From contig JAPKYG010000070.1 in the NCBI GenBank assembly GCA_026394435.1, positions 1-14,475 of the forward strand: a stretch of 14,475 nucleotides of DNA, given 5' to 3'. Positions 1-8,045 of this stretch are shown in pieces. Every line of letters starts with the position of its first letter. Positions within the stretch are counted from its first letter, which is position 1. The stretch is from Methanobacteriota archaeon (GTDB lineage Archaea; Thermoplasmatota; E2; DHVEG-1). Made by a program: the position numbers and the translations under genes. The notes below the pieces were generated by a model, which made no database searches, was not told where the DNA came from, and worked only from the letters and a program-made list of their open reading frames with translations.

Positions 1-424
1 CATGTTGAAAGAGTATAGTAAGGAAATTGACCGCTCAGATAAAATCCTTGTTTTTGCCTGTGGAAATGGTGTACAGACAGTAGCAGAACTCTTTGCTGAA
101 AAAGAGGTTCTTACAGGGACTGATACCCTTTTCTTAGGCGAAATCTCCCGTGGTAATGAATTTGACAAACGGTGTATCCTTTGCGGGGAATGTCTCTTGG
201 ATATCTTTGGAGGTTTTTGTCCTGTTACAAGATGTCCGAAATCCATGTTGAATGGTCCTTGTGGTGGATCTTCTGGTGGGAAATGTGAGATTAGTTCGGA
301 GATGGAGTGCATCTGGGATCGCATCTATCAAGAGTTAAAAAAGGGAGGGAAGTTGCAGGTCTTAGACGTTATTCAAAAACCAAAGGATTGGTCGAAAGCA
401 GTGGAGATGAAGAGGAGAGTCTAA
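1..424 (+). CDS. metV: MetV-like methylenetetrahydrofolate reductase partner subunit (5' end cut by window)
   Basis: This looks like the C-terminal part of MetV, the small cysteine-rich subunit that pairs with MetF in acetogen-type methylene-tetrahydrofolate reductases (family MTHFR_C). About 140 residues are visible. A methionine codon lies at base 2, but the frame is open to the edge and MetV proteins are usually about 200 residues, so the true start is probably upstream. Counting from that Met, cysteines lie at 20, 58, 61, 64, 73, 78, 87, 95 and 103. They include a CxxCxxC cluster and the family-typical stretch FCPVTRCPKSMLNGPCGG, which points to metal or iron-sulfur binding. The TAA stop (422-424) is one base before the metF start, so the two are almost certainly translated together. 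The same domain also occurs attached to HdrA-like proteins, but metF next door favours MetV. Confidence 0.85.
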   Translation, partial: MLKEYSKEIDRSDKILVFACGNGVQTVAELFAEKEVLTGTDTLFLGEISRGNEFDKRCILCGECLLDIFGGFCPVTRCPKSMLNGPCGGSSGGKCEISSEMECIWDRIYQELKKGGKLQVLDVIQKPKDWSKAVEMKRRV

Positions 425-425
425 C

Positions 426-1340
426 GTGAGCTATCGGAGTAACCTGGAGACGATTCTCTCAGAAGGGCGGTTTGTGATTACTGCTGAGATTGGACCGCCG
501 AAAGGTTCTGATGGGAAAAAGATACGTGACAAAGCTGAGCTAATTAGGGGGTCTGCTGCTGCTTTTAATATCACGGATAATCAGACTGCGGTCGTACGGA
601 TGTCGAGTCTTGCCGGGTCTGTGATTCTTCTTTCGATGAAAATGGAGCCTATCATGCAGATGACGTGCCGTGATAGGAATCGTATTGGTCTGCAGAGTGA
701 TGTGCTTGGTGCCGCTGCACTCGGGGTTCGGAACATTCTTTGTCTTACTGGTGATCATCAGTCGTTTGGGAATCATCCTGCTGCGAAGGGTGTTTTTGAT
801 GTCGATTCGATACAACTTCTGCAAATCATTAAGAACATGCGGGATGCAGGGGTTTTTCAGAGCGGTGATCTTTTGCTTGCTGAACGACCAAGTGTGTTTC
901 TTGGTGCTGCAGCAAATCCGTATGCTGATCCTTTTGACGCTCAGGTTGATCGTCTTCGGAAAAAGATTGACGCCGGGGCGGAGTTTATTCAGACACAGAG
1001 TGTATATAACATAGAGAAGTTTTCGAGATGGATGGATGATGTAAGGTCGCAAGGACTTGATAAGAAGGTTCATATCCTGGCTGGTGTCACTCCATTAAAA
1101 TCCGTAAGGATGGCGGAGCGAATGAAATTTCATGTGCCTGGGACTGATGTCCCTGATGTGGTGTATCAGAGGATGAAAAAAGCCATTGATCCAGAAAAAG
1201 AGGGGTACGCGATCGCGTTGGAAACCATTCGTGAACTAAAAGTGATGTCTGGGGTTCATGGTATTCATATCACTGCTCTGTTTTGGGAAGAGATTATTCC
1301 AGCTCTTGTAAAGGATGCAGGATTGTTCAATCAGATATAA
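426..1340 (+). CDS. metF: Methylenetetrahydrofolate reductase, MetF
   Basis: This flavin-dependent TIM-barrel enzyme of 304 residues interconverts methylene- and methyl-tetrahydrofolate in C1 metabolism (Wood-Ljungdahl methyl branch or methionine supply). Visible family marks are the catalytic Glu in AEIGPPKG (E21), the LTGDHQ loop with D110, which contacts the flavin, and the IQTQ strand (Q189/Q191), which binds folate. The length matches the roughly 300-residue family norm. The start is GTG at 426, one base after the metV stop and preceded by a purine-rich GAGGAGAG in the metV 3' end that can serve as ribosome binding site. Translational coupling with metV fits a MetVF complex. The electron donor subunit (Rnf- or Hdr-like) is not visible in this window. 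An oligo-T region follows. Confidence 0.93.
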   Translation: MSYRSNLETILSEGRFVITAEIGPPKGSDGKKIRDKAELIRGSAAAFNITDNQTAVVRMSSLAGSVILLSMKMEPIMQMTCRDRNRIGLQSDVLGAAALGVRNILCLTGDHQSFGNHPAAKGVFDVDSIQLLQIIKNMRDAGVFQSGDLLLAERPSVFLGAAANPYADPFDAQVDRLRKKIDAGAEFIQTQSVYNIEKFSRWMDDVRSQGLDKKVHILAGVTPLKSVRMAERMKFHVPGTDVPDVVYQRMKKAIDPEKEGYAIALETIRELKVMSGVHGIHITALFWEEIIPALVKDAGLFNQI

Positions 1341-1354
1341 TGTCTAAGACTTAT

Positions 1355-1385
1355 TATTTTTTATAAACATTTTTTGTTCTTTTTA
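1355..1385 (+). terminator. Oligo-T terminator after metF
   Basis: Three T runs (about 1357-1362, 1370-1375 and 1380-1384) follow the metF stop without an obvious hairpin, which is the usual archaeal intrinsic terminator form. Confidence 0.5.
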
Positions 1386-1436
1386 TCTGTTGAGTTTTGT
1401 TGTCATTTTATCATTTTGAGATTTTATCAACCAACC

Positions 1437-1472
1437 TTTAAATATAATATAGACAAGAATTAACATGTTAAT
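1437..1472 (+). promoter_or_regulatory. TATA box and palindromic operator candidate for the surface glycoprotein gene
   Basis: A TATA-like TTTAAATATA at 1437-1446 predicts initiation near 1467. A perfect 14-bp palindrome ATTAACATGTTAAT (1459-1472) is centred on that point and ends immediately before the ATG at 1473. The geometry fits a short-leader transcript with a repressor site over the start of transcription. The TATA box is seen directly; the operator role is inferred. Confidence 0.55.
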
Positions 1473-2210
1473 ATGAGACAATGTATGGATAGGGCGAGAT
1501 GGTCAATGAGGATTGATAAACGACTTTTCATTATCGGTGTGATGGTTCTTGTGACTGCGATGGTGATGGCTACGCAATACTCGGTAACAAAAATCGGGTA
1601 CGAATTTAATATCGTTCATCCTTCCAACAGTAATATACGATTCATTGGATCCGATAATTCTTCAGATGCAGTACGTGTTTTGAGGGTTGCCGGGTCAAAT
1701 AGTACGAAAGTCTCCCTGATACTCAAGTTTGGTAACTTGAGTATTAATCAAACAATCACTTATTCTGCAGCCTTTGGAATTGTCAACGAAGAAAAATTCG
1801 CTGTTAACATTACTCATATTAATGTGACTTCCTTGAATTGGACGTATATGAAGATCTGGCTTCATAGCGACCGTGATGCAGATGCAAGTGACAACACGAG
1901 TGATCCTAGTAGTGTTTTTATGTTTAACAATGGAACTGTCGTCAATGCGAGTAACACTACTGCATGGATACTTGCTGCAGGAAACAATAATCCTGGTGAC
2001 ATGTGTAGTAATGTCTCAGATAGAACAAATAATAGTTGTAATACAACTTGGGATCAAACCGCTCATGTTCGATTCTCAGAAAATAATACCAACGCGACGA
2101 CGAACGTTTCTGATTACGTATGGGTGCAGATAGTAATTGAGGTCCATGATGTTGTTGATTGCATTGGTCCACATACTGGTACTATCTTTATCAATTTTGA
2201 AGCGGAATGA
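1473..2210 (+). CDS. Secreted or membrane-anchored surface protein, heavily sequon-rich, unknown function
   Basis: The 245-residue product has a basic N-terminus, one hydrophobic helix (about residues 17-34, a signal peptide or anchor), then an extracytoplasmic domain rich in Asn, Ser, Thr and Val. I count 17 N-X-S/T sequons in that domain, a density typical of archaeal cell-surface glycoproteins. Three cysteines lie in the C-terminal third. Alternating beta-strand-like segments suggest a single beta-sandwich. No C-terminal membrane helix or sorting signal is seen, so the N-terminal helix may stay as the anchor. I do not recognise a named family; a structural (sheath, filament or S-layer-associated) protein is a guess. 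The ATG at 1473 fits the TATA box at 1437-1446. Met codons at 1485 and 1506 are alternatives that keep the signal helix. Confidence 0.75.
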   Translation: MRQCMDRARWSMRIDKRLFIIGVMVLVTAMVMATQYSVTKIGYEFNIVHPSNSNIRFIGSDNSSDAVRVLRVAGSNSTKVSLILKFGNLSINQTITYSAAFGIVNEEKFAVNITHINVTSLNWTYMKIWLHSDRDADASDNTSDPSSVFMFNNGTVVNASNTTAWILAAGNNNPGDMCSNVSDRTNNSCNTTWDQTAHVRFSENNTNATTNVSDYVWVQIVIEVHDVVDCIGPHTGTIFINFEAE

Positions 2211-2227
2211 TTTTCATAGATGAAATG

Positions 2228-2260
2228 TCCCCCTCTTCTTTTAATTTTTATTTAAAAAAA
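2228..2260 (+). terminator. T-rich terminator after surface protein gene
   Basis: Pyrimidine/T-rich DNA with a T5 run and an A7 run (2253-2260) follows the stop at 2208-2210. It could terminate transcription in the usual archaeal oligo-T manner; no strong hairpin is seen. Confidence 0.35.
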
Positions 2261-2320
2261 CTCTAGGATAAACCTCTTTTCTCAATACTGATTGATAACA
2301 ATATTAATATATTTCGTAGG

Positions 2321-2338
2321 TTATATAATGATATCATT
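2321..2338 (+). promoter_or_regulatory. TATA box overlapping a 12-bp palindrome, upstream of the RND gene
   Basis: TTATATAATG (2321-2330) is a plausible TATA box, giving a start near 2350 and a leader of about 60 nt to the ATG at 2414. The perfect palindrome AATGATATCATT (2327-2338) overlaps its downstream edge, where a repressor could block TBP/TFB or polymerase. This is inference from position and symmetry. Confidence 0.4.
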
Positions 2339-2413
2339 GATTCAGGGGTGTATACTTCCACGAACAATGGAGAGCATTGAGTATTTTCTAGATAAAAAGG
2401 AAGACTAAAGAAC

Positions 2414-5400
2414 ATGTTGGACCAACTCGGAAGAATCATTGAAAAAAGACCATGGCTCGTGGTTTTATTAATTATCCTTGTGACTATCGGTTTTGCTACG
2501 TTCATTCCAAGTCTCGAATTTGAAACGAATTTCGAAAATTTTACTCCTGATAATGAACTAGTTAAAGCAAACAATAGAATATCTGAATACTTTGGCATGA
2601 GTCAACAGGTCTTACTTCTCTTAGTAGAAAAACAACAAGTAGATAGCACCATTACCCCACAGGCATTACGAGACCAGTACAAAATCCAAAAAGAAATTGA
2701 AAAACTTCCGGGGGTTAACAGTACCGTCTCAATTACTACCTTCGTAGACACTGTTTGTCAGATGGAATTTTACAAATCTTTGGAAAACTGCACAGATAAT
2801 GAGATCGATATTGCATTAAACGATCTATTAAACGAATCTACTCAATTGGAAACAAACATTTTAAACACTGATGATCCAAATGAACCTGCAGATTACAATT
2901 TACATCCACATATTTCAAAAGGAAAATCAGCTGATAGTACGGACATTAAAAATTACTACATATCAAAAGATAAGAGCACTATAACTTTTTCCATAGAAGT
3001 GTATGACCTATCATATTTTAAATCAACAAATAAACCACCATTATCAAAAGTTAGTACTATGGAGTGGTATATTGAATTTGAAAACTTGTTAACCCCTCCA
3101 GAATATAGTATGAAATATCAGATAGCTGCACGCATTCAACCAGCTAATTCTATTTGGGAAATAGGAAACGGATTATCAGGAAATATAAAGCAGATTATCC
3201 AAAGCATTAGAAATCACACATTATCCCTATCGTATAAAAAAGACGTTTATCTATGGATTGAGCCACCCAGACAGGAAATGTTTTTCCCAATAGCTATTGA
3301 TAAAGCAAACATTACATTTGATTTCAACAACAATAGAATCAACATCATTGTACCAAAAGATGAGCTTGGGAAATTTGGAATAGCTCCTCTCTATGGCTCT
3401 TTTGAAATACCAGCTAAACTTTCCAATTTCACTGCTGGTATGAGATACTATCAGACACCTATCCTAAGCAGTTCTGCTGGTCGAATCGTTGCTAATACTA
3501 GTTTCCTGTTTGATCGTATTGAGCGAATCCAGCAAAGACCAATACTTGGTGCGTTAGTCTCGCGGATGTTACAAAAGTACGGCATTAATTTGGATGACTT
3601 ATCAGGTATGACTGATATGCTCCCCGATACATTATCGTTGAAAGATATAGAACAAATATGGACCTATGCAGACAAAGCACCAGACACAGGTGTTTCAACC
3701 ACCGTGTTTCCCATGATTCCACAGTTATTCAACGATTTACGGGTTAACGCTCTCTCGTTCATTTCAAAAGATTATGAACAGACTAAAACTCCGAAGGCCA
3801 GTATCATTATCATTCAACTAGACAGCACAAGTGACGAAAGTATCAACAACAATATCATCAATGAAATCAAAGAATTTGACAGTAAATTTGAATCAATCTC
3901 TCTACAAGTAACCGGAGAAAGTATCATTAGTGCCCAGATCGAAGAAGTGAGCATGGAATCAATGACTATTATTGGACCCGCTATTTTTATTATGATTCTC
4001 TGCGTTCTGTTCCTCGCTTTCAGGAGACCATCCTATGTGTTTCTACCAATCATAGTTTTTGCTATTTCGTGTATATGGCTGTTTGGCACAATGGCCTTGC
4101 TAGGTATTTCTTTTAACATCATTTTTGTTGCATTGCTTCCTATCAATATAGGATTAGGTGTAGAATATGCAGTTAACCTTTTGTATAATTATAGAACGGA
4201 ATTAAGAAAAGGGAGAACTGCAGCAGAAGCAATACGACTCTCAATTAAAGAAGTAGGAGCTGCTATTTTTCTCGCATGGTTCACGACAGCTATTGCGTTC
4301 CTTTCATTTCTTACTGCTAGTATCCCCCCAATACAAACCTTTGGGGTCTTTGTAGCTCTTGGTATCACCTATACCTTCATTATCAGCATGACGTTCCTAC
4401 CCGCACTGCGATATATTGTCGATAGAAAAAAGAAGAAAATAAAAGTAAAACAAAAGAAGCAGATCTTTTCGGTACGAAACCCCATGGGGCACCTTGCACA
4501 AATTCTTATTCGTCATGAGAAAAAAGTCTTTGCTGTGACAATTCTTATTTGTATAATCATGGGTACAGGGATTTCGCAACTGAAAACAGAGTTTGACATG
4601 AATAAATTCATGCCACAAGATAATCCTGCGATCACCCTGGTTAACAAGATAAGCGAAGATTTTCCCTTTTCAAGTCAGGATCAAGAATACATTCTTCTTG
4701 AGGGAAATGTTGCAACGGTACAGACATTACAAGGACTTGCGACTACTCACAAGAATATTGATGATGACCAGTATGTGACGCGAAAAACTGATGGTAGCGC
4801 AAAAACTGAAAGTATATATATTATCATCCAACAAGCAGTCGCCAATAATCAATCCCTTATTACTGCATATAATATCGATGAATCAACGAATCTGCCGAAA
4901 TCTGACGAAGATGTACACGAGTTATATGATTATCTGTATGACAGCGATGATTATGGGATGCAAGTACAGGGCATTCTCTACAAAGATCAAGACAAATATA
5001 CGGCAACAATAATTAGCGTTTATACTGATGCTGGTTCAGGGGATCTCACAAAAGAATTGGAAGTACTAAATGAAGAACTAGATGATGATCTTAGTAGTTA
5101 TGGGGATGCATCAGTTATTGTGACCGGGAACATGCTTATCACCTTAAACATCATTGAAAATATGATTGAAAGCCAAATTGTATCTACTATTGTGTGTTTT
5201 ATTCTTGCAGCTATCATGTTGTCTTTCATCTATCGAAACCCGATACTAGGTCTGATTGCAATGATTCCAGTCATAGTCTCCATACTCTGGGTGCTTGGAA
5301 CAATGTACTTTATTGGATATTCACTGAATATTTTGACAATTATGGTTACATGTATCACCATTGGTGTTGGTATCGACTATGCGTGCTACATCGTAGAGCG

Positions 5401-5734
5401 GTTCAGATTTACTGCTGATCAGACAGGCGATGTGACAACTGCTGTCTCTGAAACAATCTCACGAACAGGGAGTGCCATATTTATTGCTGCCTTAAGTTCC
5501 ATATGTGGCTTTGGTGTGCTTGCTTTAGCCCCCATCCCACCTGAACAACAGTTTGGAATCATCACCGCACTCACACTTATCTATGCGTTAATCACTTCCA
5601 TTGTTGTCTTACCGCTCGTGCTTGCTCGATGGGCAAACTGGAGAAAAAAACATAAAGGATACATCATCCATCCCGGTGCACCAAAGAGGTTAGAAGATAT
5701 TTCTGAAGACTCTGAATATACAGGTGAACAGTAA
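2414..5734 (+). CDS. RND superfamily transporter, MMPL/HAE3-like (COG1033 type)
   Basis: This 1106-residue protein has the duplicated RND plan: TM1 (about 14-34), external domain 1 (about 35-518), TM2-6 (about 519-660), a basic cytoplasmic linker, TM7 (about 697-715), external domain 2 (about 716-910) and TM8-12 (to about 1062). The two halves still match after their first helix (FETNFENFTPDNE versus FDMNKFMPQDNP). The charge-relay positions of MmpL-type transporters appear as E584-Y585 in TM4 and D988-Y989 in TM10, so proton-driven transport is plausible. The first external domain is more than twice the second, with roughly 280 extra residues. Substrate is unknown; lipid, sterol-like or other hydrophobic cargo is usual for the family. 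The start follows an AGGAAG ribosome site at 2398-2403. By eye the gene is more AT-rich than its neighbours. No partner genes adjoin it. Confidence 0.9.
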   Translation: MLDQLGRIIEKRPWLVVLLIILVTIGFATFIPSLEFETNFENFTPDNELVKANNRISEYFGMSQQVLLLLVEKQQVDSTITPQALRDQYKIQKEIEKLPGVNSTVSITTFVDTVCQMEFYKSLENCTDNEIDIALNDLLNESTQLETNILNTDDPNEPADYNLHPHISKGKSADSTDIKNYYISKDKSTITFSIEVYDLSYFKSTNKPPLSKVSTMEWYIEFENLLTPPEYSMKYQIAARIQPANSIWEIGNGLSGNIKQIIQSIRNHTLSLSYKKDVYLWIEPPRQEMFFPIAIDKANITFDFNNNRINIIVPKDELGKFGIAPLYGSFEIPAKLSNFTAGMRYYQTPILSSSAGRIVANTSFLFDRIERIQQRPILGALVSRMLQKYGINLDDLSGMTDMLPDTLSLKDIEQIWTYADKAPDTGVSTTVFPMIPQLFNDLRVNALSFISKDYEQTKTPKASIIIIQLDSTSDESINNNIINEIKEFDSKFESISLQVTGESIISAQIEEVSMESMTIIGPAIFIMILCVLFLAFRRPSYVFLPIIVFAISCIWLFGTMALLGISFNIIFVALLPINIGLGVEYAVNLLYNYRTELRKGRTAAEAIRLSIKEVGAAIFLAWFTTAIAFLSFLTASIPPIQTFGVFVALGITYTFIISMTFLPALRYIVDRKKKKIKVKQKKQIFSVRNPMGHLAQILIRHEKKVFAVTILICIIMGTGISQLKTEFDMNKFMPQDNPAITLVNKISEDFPFSSQDQEYILLEGNVATVQTLQGLATTHKNIDDDQYVTRKTDGSAKTESIYIIIQQAVANNQSLITAYNIDESTNLPKSDEDVHELYDYLYDSDDYGMQVQGILYKDQDKYTATIISVYTDAGSGDLTKELEVLNEELDDDLSSYGDASVIVTGNMLITLNIIENMIESQIVSTIVCFILAAIMLSFIYRNPILGLIAMIPVIVSILWVLGTMYFIGYSLNILTIMVTCITIGVGIDYACYIVERFRFTADQTGDVTTAVSETISRTGSAIFIAALSSICGFGVLALAPIPPEQQFGIITALTLIYALITSIVVLPLVLARWANWRKKHKGYIIHPGAPKRLEDISEDSEYTGEQ

Positions 5735-5763
5735 AGTATCTATAGGGAATGAGGATACCTGTG

Positions 5764-5777
5764 AAATAAAATAATTT
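5764..5777 (+). promoter_or_regulatory. Possible TATA region for tdh
   Basis: An AT-only stretch AAATAAAATAATTTA lies about 20-30 bp before the ATG at 5793, as expected for a leaderless or near-leaderless archaeal promoter. An AGGGG at 5778-5782 could alternatively be a ribosome site, so the leader status is unresolved. Confidence 0.35.
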
Positions 5778-5792
5778 AGGGGTTAAACTGCT

Positions 5793-6779
5793 ATGCCGCA
5801 AAAACGAATGAAAAAAATTCTGGTGACCGGTGCCGTCGGTCAAATCGGCTCAGAACTGACAATGATGCTCCGGAAAAAATTTGGAAACGACAATGTGTTA
5901 GCCACCGGGAGAAAGACCAAACCAAGCCAAACTATTCTGGACTCAGGTCCCTTTGAGTTTATCGATATTGGTAAACGAGAGACGATTGAGAAAGTCGTAA
6001 ACGACTACGATATTGACACAATCTACAACATGGCCGCGATTCTTTCTGCGGTTGGAGAAGAAAAACCATTACTGTGTTGGGACGTCAACATTAATGGATT
6101 GTATAATTGTTTAGAGGTTGCCCGTGAACACAGCATGGTTCGAGTGTTTGTCCCCAGCTCTATTGCAGCCTTTGGTCCAGAGACACCACGAGATAATACA
6201 CCTCAGGAGACAATCCTCAGACCAAAAACGATGTATGGTGTGACCAAGGTCGCTGGTGAGCTCCTCGGTGATTACTATGTGAAACGATTTAATCTTGATG
6301 TGCGAGGGGTCCGATATCCAGGCATCATTAGTAGTGAAACCCTTCCAGGTGGTGGAACCACAGATTACGCAGTCGAAATCTTCTACGAAGCGATTAAAAA
6401 CAAGAAATACACCTGTTTCTTACGAGCTGATACTGCCCTCCCCATGATGTACATGCCTGATTGTCTGAAAGGGACACTTGATCTAATGGACGCAGATGTG
6501 ACCAAGTTGAAACATCACTGCGACTTCAACCTTGCAGCCATGAGTTTTTCTGCTGAGGAACTTGCTACTGAAATCACAAAACATATCCCAGAGTTCACCT
6601 GTGAGTACAAACCTGATTTCCGTCAGGCGATTGCTGATTCCTGGCCGCGCTCCATTGACGATAGCGTTGCTCGAAAGGAATGGGGCTGGAAACCGAAGTA
6701 CGGCCTTGCCGACATGACAAAGGATATGTTGCAAAAACTTGGCAAGCGTTACGAAGAAGGAAACCTCCTCGTTTCTTAA
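5793..6779 (+). CDS. tdh: L-threonine 3-dehydrogenase, UDP-galactose-4-epimerase-like (extended SDR) type
   Basis: This 328-residue NAD-dependent short-chain dehydrogenase oxidises L-threonine to 2-amino-3-ketobutyrate, the first step of threonine breakdown to glycine and acetyl-CoA. The Rossmann motif is TGAVGQIG (12-19). The catalytic set is Ser at about 122 in VPSSIAAFG, with Y148 and K152 in MYGVTKVAGE. The middle and end carry signatures typical of this threonine dehydrogenase group rather than GalE: VRYPGIIS, PGGGTTDYAVEIFYEA, FLRADTALPMMYMPD and SWPRSIDDS. The relatives I have in mind are the Thermoplasma and Flavobacterium enzymes. It is unlike the zinc-dependent medium-chain Tdh. ATG at 5793 is used; an in-frame ATG at 5808 directly before KKILVTG is an alternative. 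No 2-amino-3-ketobutyrate CoA ligase gene adjoins it. A T7-type oligo-T tract follows the stop. Confidence 0.9.
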   Translation: MPQKRMKKILVTGAVGQIGSELTMMLRKKFGNDNVLATGRKTKPSQTILDSGPFEFIDIGKRETIEKVVNDYDIDTIYNMAAILSAVGEEKPLLCWDVNINGLYNCLEVAREHSMVRVFVPSSIAAFGPETPRDNTPQETILRPKTMYGVTKVAGELLGDYYVKRFNLDVRGVRYPGIISSETLPGGGTTDYAVEIFYEAIKNKKYTCFLRADTALPMMYMPDCLKGTLDLMDADVTKLKHHCDFNLAAMSFSAEELATEITKHIPEFTCEYKPDFRQAIADSWPRSIDDSVARKEWGWKPKYGLADMTKDMLQKLGKRYEEGNLLVS

Positions 6780-6783
6780 TCCT

Positions 6784-6797
6784 TCTTTTTTTCCTTT
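6784..6797 (+). terminator. Oligo-T terminator after tdh
   Basis: A run of seven or more T within a pyrimidine tract begins about five bases after the tdh stop, with no clear hairpin. It fits an archaeal intrinsic terminator. Confidence 0.5.
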
Positions 6798-6813
6798 GTT
6801 TACTCCATGGAAA

Positions 6814-6856
6814 GTTTTATGTGCTACTCAGTATTCTCCTGTCTATTGTGAGGTGA
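6814..6856 (+). promoter_or_regulatory. Promoter candidate and strong Shine-Dalgarno for the aldolase gene
   Basis: GTTTTATGTG (6814-6823) is a modest TATA candidate. GAGGTGA at 6850-6856 is a near-perfect anti-Shine-Dalgarno match placed 7 nt before the TTG at 6864, and it is the main reason for choosing that start. Confidence 0.5.
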
Positions 6857-6863
6857 ACCAACG

Positions 6864-7970
6864 TTGCCGCAATTAGAGGAAGCTGGAGTAATTATGAAAG
6901 GAAATATTGATGGAATTAGAGGATATTTGGGTGCTGATTCTGACTTTCTGCTCAAGCATACATGTACGAAAATCAGAAAAGAATCCTTACATCTCCCTGG
7001 ACCTGATTTTATCGACCAAATTTTTGTTGATACTGACCGATCAACCCCCGTGCTTCGTAACCTGAAATCATTGTTCAATCACGGCAGGCTAGCAGGAACC
7101 GGGTATCTTTCAATACTGCCCGTAGATCAAGGTATTGAGCATTCTGCTGCAGCATCATTTGCCCCGAACCCGATGTATTTTGATCCGGAAAACATCGTGA
7201 AACTTGCGATTCAAGGTGGTTGTAATGCGGTTGCGTCGACCCTTGGTGTTCTCGGTGCTGTCTCACGGAAGTATGCGCATAAGATCCCGTTCATCGTGAA
7301 AATCAACCATAATGAATTACTTACATATCCAAATAATTTTGATCAGATCATGTTTGCAGGCGTCGAACAGGCGTGGGATATGGGCGCTGCTGCGATTGGT
7401 TGTACTATTTACTTTGGTTCTGATGAATCAACCAGGCAGATCCAAGAGGTGAGCCAGGCGTTTAAGTACGCCCATGAACTTGGGATGGCAACGATTCTAT
7501 GGTGTTATCTGCGGAATTCTGCGTTTAAAGTGGATGGGAAAGATTACCATACTGCTGCTGATCTCACCGGTCAGGCGAATTATCTTGGAGTGACCATCGA
7601 AGCAGATATTATAAAGCAAAAACTCCCTGATATTAATGGCGGGTACGTCGCGCTTAATAAGGGTGGTGTGAAATACGGGAAAATCGATGAGAAAGCGTAC
7701 ACAGAGCTCTCGTCCGATCATCCTATTGACTTAACCCGGTATCAGGTCGCGAACTGCTATATGGGACGGGTCGGATTGATTAACTCCGGAGGTGCATCTG
7801 GGAAAGATGATTTTGGGCAAGCGATACGAACCGCGGTCATCAACAAACGTGCGGGTGGCACCGGTCTGATTTCTGGGAGAAAAGCGTTCCAGAAGCCCTT
7901 TGAGGATGGTGTGAAACTTCTTCATGCGATTCAAGATGTCTACCTGTGTAAGGAGATCACCATCGCTTAA
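6864..7970 (+). CDS. fbaB: Class I fructose-bisphosphate aldolase, FbaB/DhnA type
   Basis: This 368-residue enzyme cleaves or forms fructose-1,6-bisphosphate through a Schiff base, in glycolysis and gluconeogenesis. It aligns along its whole length with E. coli FbaB as I remember it: GRLAGTGYLSILPVDQG (74-90), the IYFGSDES region, LRNSAF, DLTGQAN, and the INKRAGGTGLISGRKAF end segment. The Schiff-base lysine is K251 in ADIIKQK, and the phosphate-binding NSGGASG loop is at about 307-313. Typical archaeal class I aldolases are near 260-280 residues, so this is the longer bacterial-like subtype, and lateral acquisition is plausible. Two starts compete: TTG at 6864 (GAGGTGA 7 nt upstream) and ATG at 6894 (GGAG 5 nt upstream), which agrees better with the E. 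coli N-terminus. An oligo-T terminator follows. Confidence 0.93.
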   Translation: MPQLEEAGVIMKGNIDGIRGYLGADSDFLLKHTCTKIRKESLHLPGPDFIDQIFVDTDRSTPVLRNLKSLFNHGRLAGTGYLSILPVDQGIEHSAAASFAPNPMYFDPENIVKLAIQGGCNAVASTLGVLGAVSRKYAHKIPFIVKINHNELLTYPNNFDQIMFAGVEQAWDMGAAAIGCTIYFGSDESTRQIQEVSQAFKYAHELGMATILWCYLRNSAFKVDGKDYHTAADLTGQANYLGVTIEADIIKQKLPDINGGYVALNKGGVKYGKIDEKAYTELSSDHPIDLTRYQVANCYMGRVGLINSGGASGKDDFGQAIRTAVINKRAGGTGLISGRKAFQKPFEDGVKLLHAIQDVYLCKEITIA

Positions 7971-7980
7971 AGAAAGACAA

Positions 7981-7995
7981 TTTTTTTTCTTTTAA
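7981..7995 (+). terminator. Oligo-T terminator after the aldolase gene
   Basis: An uninterrupted T8 run (7981-7988), followed by C and T4, begins 11 bases after the aldolase stop. It also separates this gene from the converging minus-strand regulator gene. Confidence 0.55.
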
Positions 7996-8045
7996 TAGCG
8001 GGTTTCTAACATTCCTTTTAGAAAAGAAACGTGTTTGATGCTTCC

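Noticed and set aside
540..1073. Minus-strand 177-codon ORF inside metF
   Set aside because: It is fully antisense to conserved MetF motifs, and its composition is typical of a shadow frame.
2263..2598. Minus-strand 111-codon ORF across the RND promoter and gene start
   Set aside because: It overlaps the conserved TM1 and porter start of the RND gene and has no recognisable domain or ribosome site.
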